A DNA stretch of 64,000 bases from Pedobacter sp. KBS0701 (GCF_005938645.2 NZ_CP042171.1:1-64000); one strand, 5' to 3'; counted from the first letter of the stretch, positions 40,052 to 49,817 are shown. The notes: a model not told the origin generated them from the sequence alone. Numbers and translations: made by a program.

Positions 40052-40369
40052 GTGAAAAACTTTGTATTCCTTTTTTCTCTTTATTTAATCCTTCTGGGCC
40101 TAATGCCCTGCCAGGACAAGGAAGATATGGTTTCCAGGTATCACATCGAAAGCATTGTGCACAGCGATCAATCAAAAGCTGGACATACGCATGGCGAATC
40201 CTGTCCGCCATTCTGTAGCTGTGCCTGCTGCTCGGTCGGTCAGCACTTCCCATCTGAAAAATTAACAAACCTTATTGTTCCGGTATTCCGGAAACCATAC
40301 CCGGTTTTCCAGTGCTCGGCATTGAAAAAACAACCACTCGATATCTGGCAACCGCCTAAACTCATTTAA
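40052..40369 (+). CDS. Small Cys/His-rich exported protein (DUF6660-like)
   Basis: A 105-residue protein starting at GTG 40052; the frame has no ATG near its beginning and could also begin at TTG 40043. A hydrophobic N-terminus (FVFLFSLYLILLGLMPC) is a signal peptide, possibly lipidated at the Cys. A metal-binding-type cluster follows: HTHGESCPPFCSCACCSVGQH. It lies 111 bp upstream of the CusA gene. Small proteins of this type (DUF6660, from memory) commonly precede CusA/CzcA pumps in Bacteroidota. A periplasmic metal-binding or sensing role is inferred. Confidence 0.72.
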   Translation: MKNFVFLFSLYLILLGLMPCQDKEDMVSRYHIESIVHSDQSKAGHTHGESCPPFCSCACCSVGQHFPSEKLTNLIVPVFRKPYPVFQCSALKKQPLDIWQPPKLI

Positions 40370-40480
40370 TCAATCTTTCATCTCATGGCGATGTCCATGA
40401 AAAGTATGCTACGTACATGCATATTTTGCACCATAAGTGCAATGATGCCTGCTATTTATTGATTTTTGATTTAACTGACA

Positions 40481-43400
40481 ATGCTGAACAGAATAATACA
40501 GTTCTCCATCAGGCAGAAACTGCTGGTGGGAATTATGATGCTGGCGCTGATTGCCTGGGGCGTATACTCCCTTAGGCAACTGCCCATAGATGCCCTTCCC
40601 GATATTACCAATAACCAGGTCCAGATTATTACCTCCTCGCCAAGTAATGGCGCGGAAGATATTGAACGCTTTGTCACCTACCCGGTAGAGCAAACGATGG
40701 CCACTATTCCGGGAATAGAGGAAGTCCGATCCTTTAGCAGGTTTGGCCTTTCAGTTGTTACGGTAGTGTTTAAGGAAAATATAGAGATTTACTGGGCCCG
40801 CCAACAGGTAAGTGAAAGGCTTGCCGAGGTAGAAAGGGCCATTCCGAAGGGAATCGGTACCCCTGAGATTGCACCATTAACTACTGGACTTGGAGAAATT
40901 TACCAATATGTAATTCACCCTAAAAAAGGATATGAAAAAAAATATGATGCCACAGCGCTCCGCACCATTCAAGACTGGATTGTTCGCCGCCAGCTCCTGG
41001 GCGTAGAGGGCATAGCAGATGTGAGCAGTTTTGGAGGGTACCTTAAGCAGTATGAAATTGCCCTTAATCCCGACAAGCTCAGAAGTATGGATATATCCAT
41101 CAGCGATATTTTTAAGGCGCTTGAAAAAAATAATCAAAACACTGGTGGATCTTACATTGATAAAAAACCCAATGCCTATTTTATCAGGAGCGAGGGACTT
41201 ATCAACAGTATGGAAGACATTGAGAACATCGTTGTACGGACCAATGAAAATAGTATTCCGGTGCTGATCCGAAATGTAGCTGAAGTGAGGATCGGTGCGG
41301 CTACCAGGTACGGTGCCATGACCAGAAATGATCAGGGCGAGGTTGTAGGAGCAGTAGTGATGATGCTAAAAGGCGCCAATTCTTCAAAGGTTATTGCGAA
41401 CGTAAAAACCCGAATGGATCAGATTGCAAAGAATCTTCCGGAGGGCGTGGTTATAGAGCCGTTTCTTGACCGCACAAAATTAGTTGACAGTGCCATTGGT
41501 ACGGTGACCAAAAACCTGGCAGAAGGAGCATTGATTGTGATTTTTGTATTGGTGCTGCTTTTGGGGAATTTCCGCGCCGGACTGATTGTGGCCTCGGTTA
41601 TTCCACTTGCCATGCTTTTCGCAATATGCCTGATGAACCTTTTTGGTGTCAGCGGAAACCTGATGAGCCTTGGTGCCATAGACTTTGGGTTAATCGTAGA
41701 TGGAGCAGTGATAATAGTGGAGGCATCTCTCCACCATCTGAGTATCCGAAAAAATAAGAGCAGGTTAAGCCAACAGGAGATGGATACAGAGATTTTTGAA
41801 TCTGCTTCCAAGATTCGTAACAGTGCTGCTTTCGGCGAAATCATTATCCTTATCGTTTACCTCCCGATTCTGGCACTGGTTGGTATAGAAGGCAAGATGT
41901 TTAGGCCAATGGCTCAAACGGTGGCTTTTGCTATCTTCGGTGCTTTTATCTTATCATTAACTTATGTGCCGATGATGAGTGCACTGTTTCTAAATAAAAC
42001 CATCAGCACTAAAAGAAATATCTCAGACAGGATCATGTCTTTTTTTCAAAGGGTATATACTCCAATGCTCAATTTTGCACTTCGGGCAAGGTTGGCTGTT
42101 GTTGGCATTGCAATAGGATTGTTTACTATTGGCCTTATTATTTTCAATTACCTGGGTGCAGAATTTATTCCAACACTGGAAGAGGGCGATTTTGCCGTAG
42201 AAACCAGGGTGCTTACCGGGAGCAGTCTTTCACAAACCATTGAAGCCGCTACACGGGCTGCAAAGGTGTTAAAAGCAAATTTTCCTGAAGTAAAAGAGGT
42301 CATCGGAAAGATCGGTTCCAGCGAGATTCCTACCGATCCTATGCCGGTAGAGGCCTGTGATCTGATGATTATTTTAAAGGATAAGGGGGATTGGACCAGT
42401 GCTTCGACCAGGGATGAACTTGCCGGAAAGATGCAGGCCAAACTTGAAAAGTACATTCCGGGCGTGACCTTCGGGTTCCAGCAACCCATCCAGATGCGGT
42501 TCAATGAACTGATGACTGGTGCAAGGCAGGATGTGGTGATAAAGATCTACGGAGAGGATTTTTCAAAATTGAGTGCTTATGCAGCAAAGATCGGTGCTAT
42601 AGCAGGGAAAATCGAAGGTGCCCAGGATGTTTATGTGGAACAGGCTTCTGGACTTCCACAGGTTATCATCAAATTTCATAGGGAAAAGATTGCCCAGTTC
42701 GGACTGAACATCGAAGATGTGAATACGGCTATCCGCTCTGGCTTTGCCGGAGAGGTGGCTGGCCTTGTATTCGAAGGCGAAAAACGGTTCGATATGGTTG
42801 TTCGCCTGGAAAAAGAAAACAGGCAGTCGCTGGAAGATGTGAAAAACCTGTTCGTAACTGCACCTAACGGCAACCAGATCCCGCTGGAACAACTGGCTGA
42901 TATCCAGTACAGGGAAGGTCCAAACCAGATCCAGCGGGACGATGCAAAGCGGCGGATCACCGTTGGATTTAACGTGAGAGGCAGGGATGTGGAAAGTATT
43001 GTAAAGGAAATCCAGCAGAAGATTGATGCAGAGGTTAAGTTTTCACCGGGATATTACCCAACATTTGGCGGCACTTTTGAGAATCTGCAGGCTGCTACTA
43101 AAAGATTGGGTATTGCGGTACCACTGGCTTTATTGCTCATTTTACTATTGCTTTATCTTACTTTTTCATCAATTAAACATGCACTTTTAATTTTTACCGC
43201 AATTCCACTGTCGGCCATTGGTGGCATATTTGCTTTGTGGGCTCGGGCCATGCCATTTAGTATCTCCGCAGGCATCGGCTTTATTGCGCTTTTTGGTGTG
43301 GCGGTACTAAACGGCATCGTACTGATCAGTGAATTTAACAGGTTAAAAAAAGAAGGAATGAAAGATATTCTCGAAATTATCAGAACTGGAACTTCGGTCA

Positions 43401-44857
43401 GGCTTCGTCCGGTTATTATGACGGCCCTAGTAGCCTCTCTGGGCTTTCTTCCAATGGCTATCTCGGGCGGAAGCGGGGCTGAAGTGCAGCGCCCATTGGC
43501 AACGGTTGTTATCGGTGGACTAATTTCAGCAACATTGTTAACCCTTTTGGTACTTCCGGTGCTTTATATCTGGGTAGAAAAAATGGGCGGAAAAAAAGTA
43601 AAAATAGCTCCGGTAGCGGGAATAATTGTAGTTTTTGTTACGCTGCTTGGATTTCAACCTGCTAAAGCCCAGACTGTGTTAACCCTTAAACAGGCGGTAT
43701 CTTCGGCGCTGGAAAACAACAGGGCGATTAGCGGTGCTAATCTTGGTGTAGGGTTGCAACAGGCACTCAGGAAAAGCGCTTTCGAAATGCCCAAAACTGA
43801 AGTCTCTATGCTTTATGGACAGTATAATAGTCTGGTTAAAAACGACAACAACTTTACCGTTTCGCAAACCATTCCTTTCCCAACACTTTTCACCGCAAAT
43901 GCGGCATTAGGTAATGAACGCATCAAAGCGGGCCAGCATCAGGTCGCTTCAAGTAAAAACGAGCTTATTTTTCAGGTTAAAACAGTTTACACCAATCTTC
44001 AGTACCTATATTCGAAGGAGAAACTGTTGCTAGAGCAAGACAGCATTTATAAGGGTTTTGTAAAATCGGCTTCGCTAAAGTACAAAACAGGCGAGGGCAA
44101 CCTGCTTGAAAAGGTAGCTGCCGAGACACAGCTCAAGGATGTACAGAACCTGCTTGATCAGGACCGGTCTGACATCGAAATTTATAAAGCGCAGCTTGCT
44201 ACGCTTTTAGGCAGGGGTGGTCTACCCTTAATCGCCGACAAGTTTTTAAAAGAAGCACCCGGGATTTCGATAGGAGATACGGCACTTCTAAATGAAAATC
44301 CAGCCATTGCTTATTTCAGGCAGCAGGTTGTGATTGCCGAAAAACAGCGGAAGGTAGAACTTGCCAAATCATTACCCGATTTCACTCTGGGTTATTTCAA
44401 CCAGTCGCTAACCGGTTTTCAAAACGTTAATGGCAATGATGTTTTCTTTGGCCGCGACAAACGTTTCCAGGGCTTCCAGGTAGGACTTTCCGTTCCGCTA
44501 TTTTACAGGGCTTATTCAGCAAAGGCTAAGGCTGCATCAATTAACCGCGATATTGCTTCGAACGATCTGGAACTTCAGCAGCGAAAACTAACAGGCCAGT
44601 ACCAGCAGGCCCTGGGCGAATACCTGAAAAACAGGAAACGTTACGATTATTTTATCACCTCGGCTCTGGCCAATGCGGCGTTGATCTTAAAAAACAGCCG
44701 GATTGCCTACCAGAACGGAGAAATAGGCTATTCCGAATACCTGTTAAACCTTAAACAGGCAAACGGTATTTACGAGGGCAGCCTGATGGCCCTGCTCCAG
44801 TTAAGCCAGAGCATTAACCAGATTGAATTTTTAACCGGTAATAACCAACCATTTTAA
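40481..44857 (+). CDS. cusA: CusA/CzcA heavy-metal efflux RND pump fused to a TolC-like outer-membrane factor
   Basis: A 1458-residue fusion. Residues about 1-1035 form a heavy-metal-efflux RND transporter with 12 membrane helices. The TM4 motif DFGLIVDGAVIIVEA, with its charged proton-relay residue, marks the HME class; DALPDITNNQVQI and TYPVEQTMATIPG are typical porter-domain segments. Residues about 1043-1064 form a hydrophobic segment ending AKAQ that looks like an internal signal peptide. Residues about 1065-1458 are an outer-membrane efflux (TolC/CusC-like) domain. The fusion is known in Bacteroidota. It exports Cu+/Ag+ or Zn2+/Co2+/Cd2+ with the CusB-like adaptor encoded next, 11 bp downstream. 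Confidence 0.96.
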   Translation: MLNRIIQFSIRQKLLVGIMMLALIAWGVYSLRQLPIDALPDITNNQVQIITSSPSNGAEDIERFVTYPVEQTMATIPGIEEVRSFSRFGLSVVTVVFKENIEIYWARQQVSERLAEVERAIPKGIGTPEIAPLTTGLGEIYQYVIHPKKGYEKKYDATALRTIQDWIVRRQLLGVEGIADVSSFGGYLKQYEIALNPDKLRSMDISISDIFKALEKNNQNTGGSYIDKKPNAYFIRSEGLINSMEDIENIVVRTNENSIPVLIRNVAEVRIGAATRYGAMTRNDQGEVVGAVVMMLKGANSSKVIANVKTRMDQIAKNLPEGVVIEPFLDRTKLVDSAIGTVTKNLAEGALIVIFVLVLLLGNFRAGLIVASVIPLAMLFAICLMNLFGVSGNLMSLGAIDFGLIVDGAVIIVEASLHHLSIRKNKSRLSQQEMDTEIFESASKIRNSAAFGEIIILIVYLPILALVGIEGKMFRPMAQTVAFAIFGAFILSLTYVPMMSALFLNKTISTKRNISDRIMSFFQRVYTPMLNFALRARLAVVGIAIGLFTIGLIIFNYLGAEFIPTLEEGDFAVETRVLTGSSLSQTIEAATRAAKVLKANFPEVKEVIGKIGSSEIPTDPMPVEACDLMIILKDKGDWTSASTRDELAGKMQAKLEKYIPGVTFGFQQPIQMRFNELMTGARQDVVIKIYGEDFSKLSAYAAKIGAIAGKIEGAQDVYVEQASGLPQVIIKFHREKIAQFGLNIEDVNTAIRSGFAGEVAGLVFEGEKRFDMVVRLEKENRQSLEDVKNLFVTAPNGNQIPLEQLADIQYREGPNQIQRDDAKRRITVGFNVRGRDVESIVKEIQQKIDAEVKFSPGYYPTFGGTFENLQAATKRLGIAVPLALLLILLLLYLTFSSIKHALLIFTAIPLSAIGGIFALWARAMPFSISAGIGFIALFGVAVLNGIVLISEFNRLKKEGMKDILEIIRTGTSVRLRPVIMTALVASLGFLPMAISGGSGAEVQRPLATVVIGGLISATLLTLLVLPVLYIWVEKMGGKKVKIAPVAGIIVVFVTLLGFQPAKAQTVLTLKQAVSSALENNRAISGANLGVGLQQALRKSAFEMPKTEVSMLYGQYNSLVKNDNNFTVSQTIPFPTLFTANAALGNERIKAGQHQVASSKNELIFQVKTVYTNLQYLYSKEKLLLEQDSIYKGFVKSASLKYKTGEGNLLEKVAAETQLKDVQNLLDQDRSDIEIYKAQLATLLGRGGLPLIADKFLKEAPGISIGDTALLNENPAIAYFRQQVVIAEKQRKVELAKSLPDFTLGYFNQSLTGFQNVNGNDVFFGRDKRFQGFQVGLSVPLFYRAYSAKAKAASINRDIASNDLELQQRKLTGQYQQALGEYLKNRKRYDYFITSALANAALILKNSRIAYQNGEIGYSEYLLNLKQANGIYEGSLMALLQLSQSINQIEFLTGNNQPF

Positions 44858-44868
44858 GCATAAATCTC

Positions 44869-46041
44869 ATGAGATCCATATATAAATATCTTATCCTGTT
44901 ATCCTTCCCGTTTTATTTGGCTGGCTGTGGCCGTCCAGGTGCCGAAAAGGAACCTGGGAAAGAAACCGTTCACGAAAAGAGCGATATCATAACCCTTACT
45001 CCGGAGCAGCACAAGCTATCGGAAATTACCCTGGGAGATATTGAGTTGAAGGAATTAAGTGGCACAACAAAAGTAAACGGGATGCTCGACCTTCCACCAC
45101 AGAGCCTGGTATCAATTTCCACGCCGCTGGAAGGGATTGTAAAAAGCACCAATATGTTGCAGGGAAAACGTGTAGCCAAAGGGGAACTTGTAGCCGTAAT
45201 GCAGAATCCGGAATTCATTCAGATGCAACAAGACTACCTGGATTATAAAAGCCAGCTGCAGTTTTTAAAGCAGGAACTCGACCGCCAGGAAGAACTAGCA
45301 AAAGAAAATGTGAATTCCAAAAAAGCATTACAGAAAGCAAGGAGCGAATACCAGAGTGTAAGTGCAAGATTGCTGGGACAGCGTTCAAAACTTTCCATTA
45401 TGAATATCAGTTTTTCGGCACTGGAAAAAGGACAGATCCAGAAAACCTTTAACCTCTATACACCAATGGCGGGCTACGTTACTCAGGTTAACACCAATAT
45501 TGGCGCCTTTGCCAGTACCACCGATGTGCTGTTCAAAATTGCCGATACTGAGCACCTGCATGCAGAGCTTACCGTATTTGAAAAAGATGTACCCAAGCTT
45601 AAGCTGGGGCAGAAAGTCCGCTTTGTGCTGGCCAACGAGGAAAAAGAACGTATGGCTACTGTTTATCTCATTGGCAGGGAAATCAGTAAAGAGCGTACCG
45701 TACAAATTCACTGCCACCTGGACAAGGAGGATACACAGTTACTTCCGGGCATGTATCTTAAAGCCTATGTAGAAAGTGGAATGAACAAGGTTGAAGCACT
45801 ACCCGATGCCGCAATTGTTGAATTTGAAGGCAAAAAATTCGTGTTTATAAATCAGCCAGCTGATAAGGGTAATAATACTTACCGCTACAGGATGATGGAA
45901 GTAAAAACAGGAATTGCCGAGAATGGTTACACCCAGGTTTCTTCTGCGGAGCAGATTAATAATGCGAAGGTGGTGATAAAGGGCGCCTATGATCTGTTAA
46001 GCAAGGTAAAGAATGCCGAAGAGGAAGGAGAAGGGCATTAA
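44869..46041 (+). CDS. cusB: Efflux RND periplasmic adaptor subunit, CusB-like
   Basis: A 390-residue membrane-fusion protein. The N-terminus is a lipoprotein signal (FPFYLAGCGRPG), so it is anchored to the inner membrane by lipid. Landmarks are the lipoyl-type GIVKSTNMLQGKRVAKGELV near residue 85, a helical hairpin at about 110-165, and the matching half-lipoyl YTPMAGYVTQVNTNIGAF near 196. It bridges the RND pump and the outer-membrane factor. It is the last gene of the metal-efflux operon. Confidence 0.94.
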   Translation: MRSIYKYLILLSFPFYLAGCGRPGAEKEPGKETVHEKSDIITLTPEQHKLSEITLGDIELKELSGTTKVNGMLDLPPQSLVSISTPLEGIVKSTNMLQGKRVAKGELVAVMQNPEFIQMQQDYLDYKSQLQFLKQELDRQEELAKENVNSKKALQKARSEYQSVSARLLGQRSKLSIMNISFSALEKGQIQKTFNLYTPMAGYVTQVNTNIGAFASTTDVLFKIADTEHLHAELTVFEKDVPKLKLGQKVRFVLANEEKERMATVYLIGREISKERTVQIHCHLDKEDTQLLPGMYLKAYVESGMNKVEALPDAAIVEFEGKKFVFINQPADKGNNTYRYRMMEVKTGIAENGYTQVSSAEQINNAKVVIKGAYDLLSKVKNAEEEGEGH

Positions 46042-46475
46042 TCAGCACTGCAGTCGTCAGTCTGAGCGTAGCCGAAGACTTCTTGTAAATCGCCCTTCGA
46101 CTACGCTATCAATGACATACTTCAAAAGGTCGTCATCTAAAGTCAAATTGATTATAGATAGACATTAACATAAATGCCCATCTTTCGATGTGCTTTTAAT
46201 TAGTAACAATTAATTTTATTGTTAATTAAGAATCGTTTAATTGATCTGAAACTGCGAATCTTCCGCATCAGTCTAAAGTTGTCTGCTAACCTGTAAAAAA
46301 TGTCTGAAATGGACGGCATTACGGAGTAATTTAATTCCAAATGCTTCAAAAATACCTAAAAACCGGTATAGATTGCTGTTTGCAAGGATTTTATCTTTGC
46401 CTAACCTTTTGGAAGGCTTTATGAGGCTGTCTAAAAGAAGAATTTCATTCTTTAATCAAGTTTAATTTTATCTAC
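46042..46475. other. Spacer with a palindromic repeat and a predicted promoter
   Basis: No gene is seen. An imperfect hairpin repeat (GTCTGAGCGTAGCCGAAG / CTTCGACTACGCTATC-type arms) occupies 46053-46117 and may terminate the efflux operon. Further right is a promoter-like TATCTTTG at 46392-46399. Confidence 0.6.
46392..46399 (+). promoter_or_regulatory. Predicted -7 element of the beta-barrel protein gene
   Basis: TATCTTTG matches the Bacteroidota -7 box and lies 76 bp before the start codon at 46476. TTG-like -33 candidates are not at the ideal distance. Confidence 0.45.
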
Positions 46476-47105
46476 ATGAAAAAACAATTATTTGTGATGG
46501 CTGTCTTTATGGCTACGTGCGTTGTTGCAATGGCCCAGTCAGCATCAAAAGGCAAAGTATTGCCCAAAACTAAAGTTAAACAGGAAAACAAGGTTTCTGC
46601 AAAAAATACGACTTCAATTAGGGCATACGGAAAAGGCGATCAATTGCTGAATGTTGGTATCGGTATTGGCAGTCCGTTTTTTGGTTCGGGTTACGCTGCA
46701 TCGCTGCCGGTAAATCCCAGTGTTTCTTTCGAAAAAGGTATTACCGACGAAATTAGCGTAGGTGGACAATTGGCTTATGCCAGTTCGAAATATGATTTAA
46801 ATACGGCAGGCGCAAACTATAGCTTCAAACAGAACGCGTTTTACATTGGTGCGCGAGGTTCCTACCATTTTAACGAATTGCTCGAGCTCGCACCTAAATT
46901 TGATGTGTATGGCGGGGCGAGTCTGGGCTACGTTATTGCCAGTGTAAGTAACAGCGAGGGTTTTAATGGTGCTACAGGCAGCGGCATTGGCTTTGGTTTG
47001 TTTGCGGGCGGTAAGTATTACCTTTCTAACCATACAGCTCTTTTTGCAGAACTCGGCTACCAGAGCCTGGGATTGCTTAACGTGGGTGTGGCTTTTAAAC
47101 TTTAA
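46476..47105 (+). CDS. Outer-membrane beta-barrel protein
   Basis: A 209-residue exported protein with a signal peptide ending at VAMAQ-S. A short basic linker of about 30 residues precedes an eight-stranded-barrel-like region made of alternating strands (LLNVGIGIGSPFFGSG, FYIGARGSYHFNEL, FGLFAGGKYYLSNH) that ends in VGVAFKL. It resembles OmpA/OmpW-sized barrels (PF13505 type). Role unknown. It is followed by a strong terminator and seems to be a single-gene unit. Confidence 0.82.
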   Translation: MKKQLFVMAVFMATCVVAMAQSASKGKVLPKTKVKQENKVSAKNTTSIRAYGKGDQLLNVGIGIGSPFFGSGYAASLPVNPSVSFEKGITDEISVGGQLAYASSKYDLNTAGANYSFKQNAFYIGARGSYHFNELLELAPKFDVYGGASLGYVIASVSNSEGFNGATGSGIGFGLFAGGKYYLSNHTALFAELGYQSLGLLNVGVAFKL

Positions 47106-47173
47106 CGATTAAGAACATTTATACAAATTACTGGCGCTATAACTATAGTCAAACTAGTTTACATCGATATAAA

Positions 47174-47207
47174 CCACAAAAGCCCATCGAAAGATGGGCT
47201 TTTGTGG
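47174..47207 (+). terminator. Intrinsic terminator after the beta-barrel gene
   Basis: A perfect 15-bp stem (CCACAAAAGCCCATC / GATGGGCTTTTGTGG) closed by a GAAA tetraloop. Confidence 0.85.
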
Positions 47208-47248
47208 CTATGAAAAAAAAGCCAGGTAAGCAACTTTTCTTCATATTT

Positions 47249-47454
47249 TTATTGATCATTTTGAGCGTAGCCAATAAGATCACCAATATAATTGTTTAAT
47301 TCCTTGTTGGTTAACGTAGTTGTTTTAGAAAGATCTTCTATTGCCCAGAGAAAGTTGTTACGGTTCGGATTCGGAGTGTGTAGAATAAGGCATCATGATA
47401 ACTGTCAAAATCGATCAACGTTGCCCATATCTGATAATTTATCTGTAATAACCA
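47249..47454 (-). pseudogene. Short gene remnant with a frameshift
   Basis: Two overlapping minus-strand frames read like protein. The first, from 47454, gives LIDFDSYHDALFYTLRIRT; the second gives NPNRNNFLWAIEDLSKTTT and ends IGDLIGYAQNDQ, stop at 47249. Neither has a start codon in a plausible place, and they join only through a frameshift near 47360. They look like the decayed C-terminus of a lost gene. Family not recognised. Confidence 0.35.
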
Positions 47455-47493
47455 CTACTTAAATTGACATTGTACTTTTGCTACACTCAGTTG

Positions 47494-48450
47494 TTAAATT
47501 TCCATGATCTGATTGGTAGCCCGCTCCAATATTTCAAATGCCGCCTCTGCCATTTTGTTGCCTTTTCTGTCCAGTAACGGATTTACTTCTACAACTTCCA
47601 GGCAGATAACCTTATTTGATGCCAGGATCCGATCCATTATCTCGAGGATCTCAGATATATCAAAACCTTTAGGCACGGGGGTACCTGTTCCATCAGATAT
47701 TCTATCGCTGTCCATACTGTCAACATCAAACGAGATATAGATAATTTTGCAATGGCTCAATCTGTTTAGCGCTTCCTGAACACATTGCTTAATGCCGAGA
47801 TACCTTACCTCTTCAACTGAAAAATTTCTTATACATTTTTGTTTTATCAGTGCTAGTTCTGCCTGCTCCATATCCCTTACACCAAAATAAACCAGGTTAT
47901 CGGGAGCAATTTTTTTCTCCTTCATCCCAATTTCCTTCATTCGGTTCCATAATTCAATGGTTTCATCTTCGAGGTTGTTGACCTGATTTTCTTTATTATC
48001 TATTCCAAGTGCAGCTGCCAATGGCATCCCATGGATATTACCGGATGGGGAGGTAAATGGGGAATGAATATCTGCATGTGCATCAATCCAGACTACGCCT
48101 AAATCTTCTTTAGGCTTTGCCATCCGGATGCCACTGATGGTGCCCAGTGCAGAGGAGTGATCGCCTGACAGCACAATCGGAAACTCATCATCCATCAATG
48201 TCACTGAAACGGCCTGGGCTACTCTTTCACATTGTTCTAGCACTTGTGCAATCCTTTTCGCAAAAGCGTTTCTGTCTTTATTGTAAATTGACTCGTTATG
48301 GGTTTTGACGTCCAAAAATGCATATTGGTTAAAATATTCGCTGCCCTTATTTATTGCTGCAATCTCAATCGCATCAATCCCCAAATCTGAACCACGTGTT
48401 CCTGCACCAATATCCGATCTGTTTTTAATCAATTTTATAACTTTTCCCAT
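47494..48450 (-). CDS. rocF: Arginase
   Basis: A 318-residue ureohydrolase that converts arginine to ornithine and urea with a binuclear Mn2+ centre. Metal-binding motifs are all present: SGDHSSALGTISG, WIDAHADIHSP and ISFDVDSMD. DGTGTPVPKGF is the typical segment after the last. The N-terminus MGKVIKLIKNRSDIGAGTRG is close to Bacteroidota arginases. It lies 2 bp after the ornithine aminotransferase gene in the same operon, so the pair takes arginine to glutamate semialdehyde. Cytosolic. Confidence 0.95.
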   Translation of the reverse strand: MGKVIKLIKNRSDIGAGTRGSDLGIDAIEIAAINKGSEYFNQYAFLDVKTHNESIYNKDRNAFAKRIAQVLEQCERVAQAVSVTLMDDEFPIVLSGDHSSALGTISGIRMAKPKEDLGVVWIDAHADIHSPFTSPSGNIHGMPLAAALGIDNKENQVNNLEDETIELWNRMKEIGMKEKKIAPDNLVYFGVRDMEQAELALIKQKCIRNFSVEEVRYLGIKQCVQEALNRLSHCKIIYISFDVDSMDSDRISDGTGTPVPKGFDISEILEIMDRILASNKVICLEVVEVNPLLDRKGNKMAEAAFEILERATNQIMEI

Positions 48451-48452
48451 CT

Positions 48453-49694
48453 TTATGATTTAAAGTTTTCTAATGCTTCAGCAATAATTTTAAGGCTCGT
48501 TTGCACTTCCTCTTTTGAAATAATTAACGGTGGCGCCAATCGTATTTTGTTACCGTGGGTAGGTTTGGCCAGCAATCCGCCCTCCATTAGTTTTACACAA
48601 ATTTCCCATCCCATCTTCGAATGTTCATCGCAATCTATTTCAATTGCATTTAAAAGTCCTTTGCCCCGAACCTTTTTAATGATGCTGTTGCGTTTCGCGA
48701 TGTCCTGTAAACCATCCCGAAAGATAACGCCCATTGAAGCCGCATTAGCGGGCATGTTTTCATCTATGATGACCTGCAAAGCAACTTCGGCTACTGCTGC
48801 TGCTAAGGGGTTACCGCCAAAGGTCGAGCCATGTTCACCAGCTTTGATGGTCAACATAATTTCATCATCAGCAAGCACTGCAGATACAGGTAAAACTCCT
48901 CCGGAAAGGGCTTTGCCAAGGATGATCATATCAGGTCTGTTTTCCAAAGTCTGAACGTCGTAAGATGCCATTAAGCGACCAGTCCTGCCCATACCGGTCT
49001 GAATTTCATCCGCAATATACAATACGCCATGGTTTTTGCATATCCTGGAGACATTAGCAAGGTAGTTATCGTCTGGAATGATTACACCAGCTTCACCCTG
49101 TATAGGTTCAACCAGGAAACCGGCAATGTAAGGGTCTGACTTTAGCAAACTTTCCAGGGCATCAATATTATTGTAAGGAACCTGCAGTATACCCTCTAAA
49201 AATGGACCAAAACCATCCTTCGCACTTCGGTCACTGGATCCTGAAATTATAGATATTGTTCTGCCATGAAAGTTATTGGAGGCAAATGCAATCTTTGCGT
49301 TCCCGGCTGGGATTTTCTTTTTTTGATAGGCCCACTTTCTGCACAGTTTAATCGCAGTTTCCACTGCTTCTGCGCCTGAGTTCATTAATAACACTTTATC
49401 AAACCCAAACGTTGTCGATAATTGCTCTTCCAGATGGCCAAGTTTATTATTATAAAAAGCCCTGGAGGTCAGGGTTAACCTGCTGGCCTGGTCGATTAAT
49501 GCGTCGATAATTTTTGGGTGACAATGCCCCTGGTTGACCGCAGAGTATGCGGATAAAAAATCAAAATAACTGTTTCCTTCTACGTCCCATAGCTTTATTC
49601 CACTTCCTTTCTCTAAAACAACAGGTAGGGGGTGATAGTTATGCGCCCCGAATAATAATTCTCTATCGATATATGCTTTGCTGATTTCCGACAT
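48453..49694 (-). CDS. rocD: Ornithine aminotransferase
   Basis: A 413-residue class III PLP-dependent aminotransferase that converts ornithine and 2-oxoglutarate to glutamate-5-semialdehyde and glutamate. Family marks include YFDFLSAYSAVNQGHCHPKI, MNSGAEAVETAIKLCRKWAY, the PLP aspartate in IADEIQTGMGRTG and the PLP lysine in ILGKALSGGVLPVSA. It is the first gene of the operon with arginase. The regulator gene lies divergently 123 bp upstream. Confidence 0.96.
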   Translation of the reverse strand: MSEISKAYIDRELLFGAHNYHPLPVVLEKGSGIKLWDVEGNSYFDFLSAYSAVNQGHCHPKIIDALIDQASRLTLTSRAFYNNKLGHLEEQLSTTFGFDKVLLMNSGAEAVETAIKLCRKWAYQKKKIPAGNAKIAFASNNFHGRTISIISGSSDRSAKDGFGPFLEGILQVPYNNIDALESLLKSDPYIAGFLVEPIQGEAGVIIPDDNYLANVSRICKNHGVLYIADEIQTGMGRTGRLMASYDVQTLENRPDMIILGKALSGGVLPVSAVLADDEIMLTIKAGEHGSTFGGNPLAAAVAEVALQVIIDENMPANAASMGVIFRDGLQDIAKRNSIIKKVRGKGLLNAIEIDCDEHSKMGWEICVKLMEGGLLAKPTHGNKIRLAPPLIISKEEVQTSLKIIAEALENFKS

Positions 49695-49717
49695 GATATA
49701 TTGGTTAGTTTATTGGT

Positions 49718-49774
49718 CAAAAATATTAGAATTAACTATTTCAGTCAACAATAGCTTATTATTGTTTATTTTTG
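49718..49774. promoter_or_regulatory. Divergent rocD / lrp promoters around an AT-rich palindrome
   Basis: On the minus strand TATTTTTG (plus 49718-49725) is an exact -7 box for rocD, with TTG (plus 49746-49748) 20 bp upstream. On the plus strand TATTTTTG at 49767-49774 is a -7 box for the regulator. Between them AACAATAGCTTATTATTGTT (49747-49766) is palindromic at its ends (AACAATA/TATTGTT) and overlaps the rocD -33 element. It is a good candidate Lrp/AsnC operator. Confidence 0.6.
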
Positions 49775-49817
49775 GTGTATTATAAATTATAATTGACTTC
49801 TTTTATTCGTAAATACA

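Noticed and set aside
41419-41844. 141-codon minus-strand frame opposite the CusA gene
   Set aside because: A shadow of the RND pump sequence; the sense frame holds all expected motifs.
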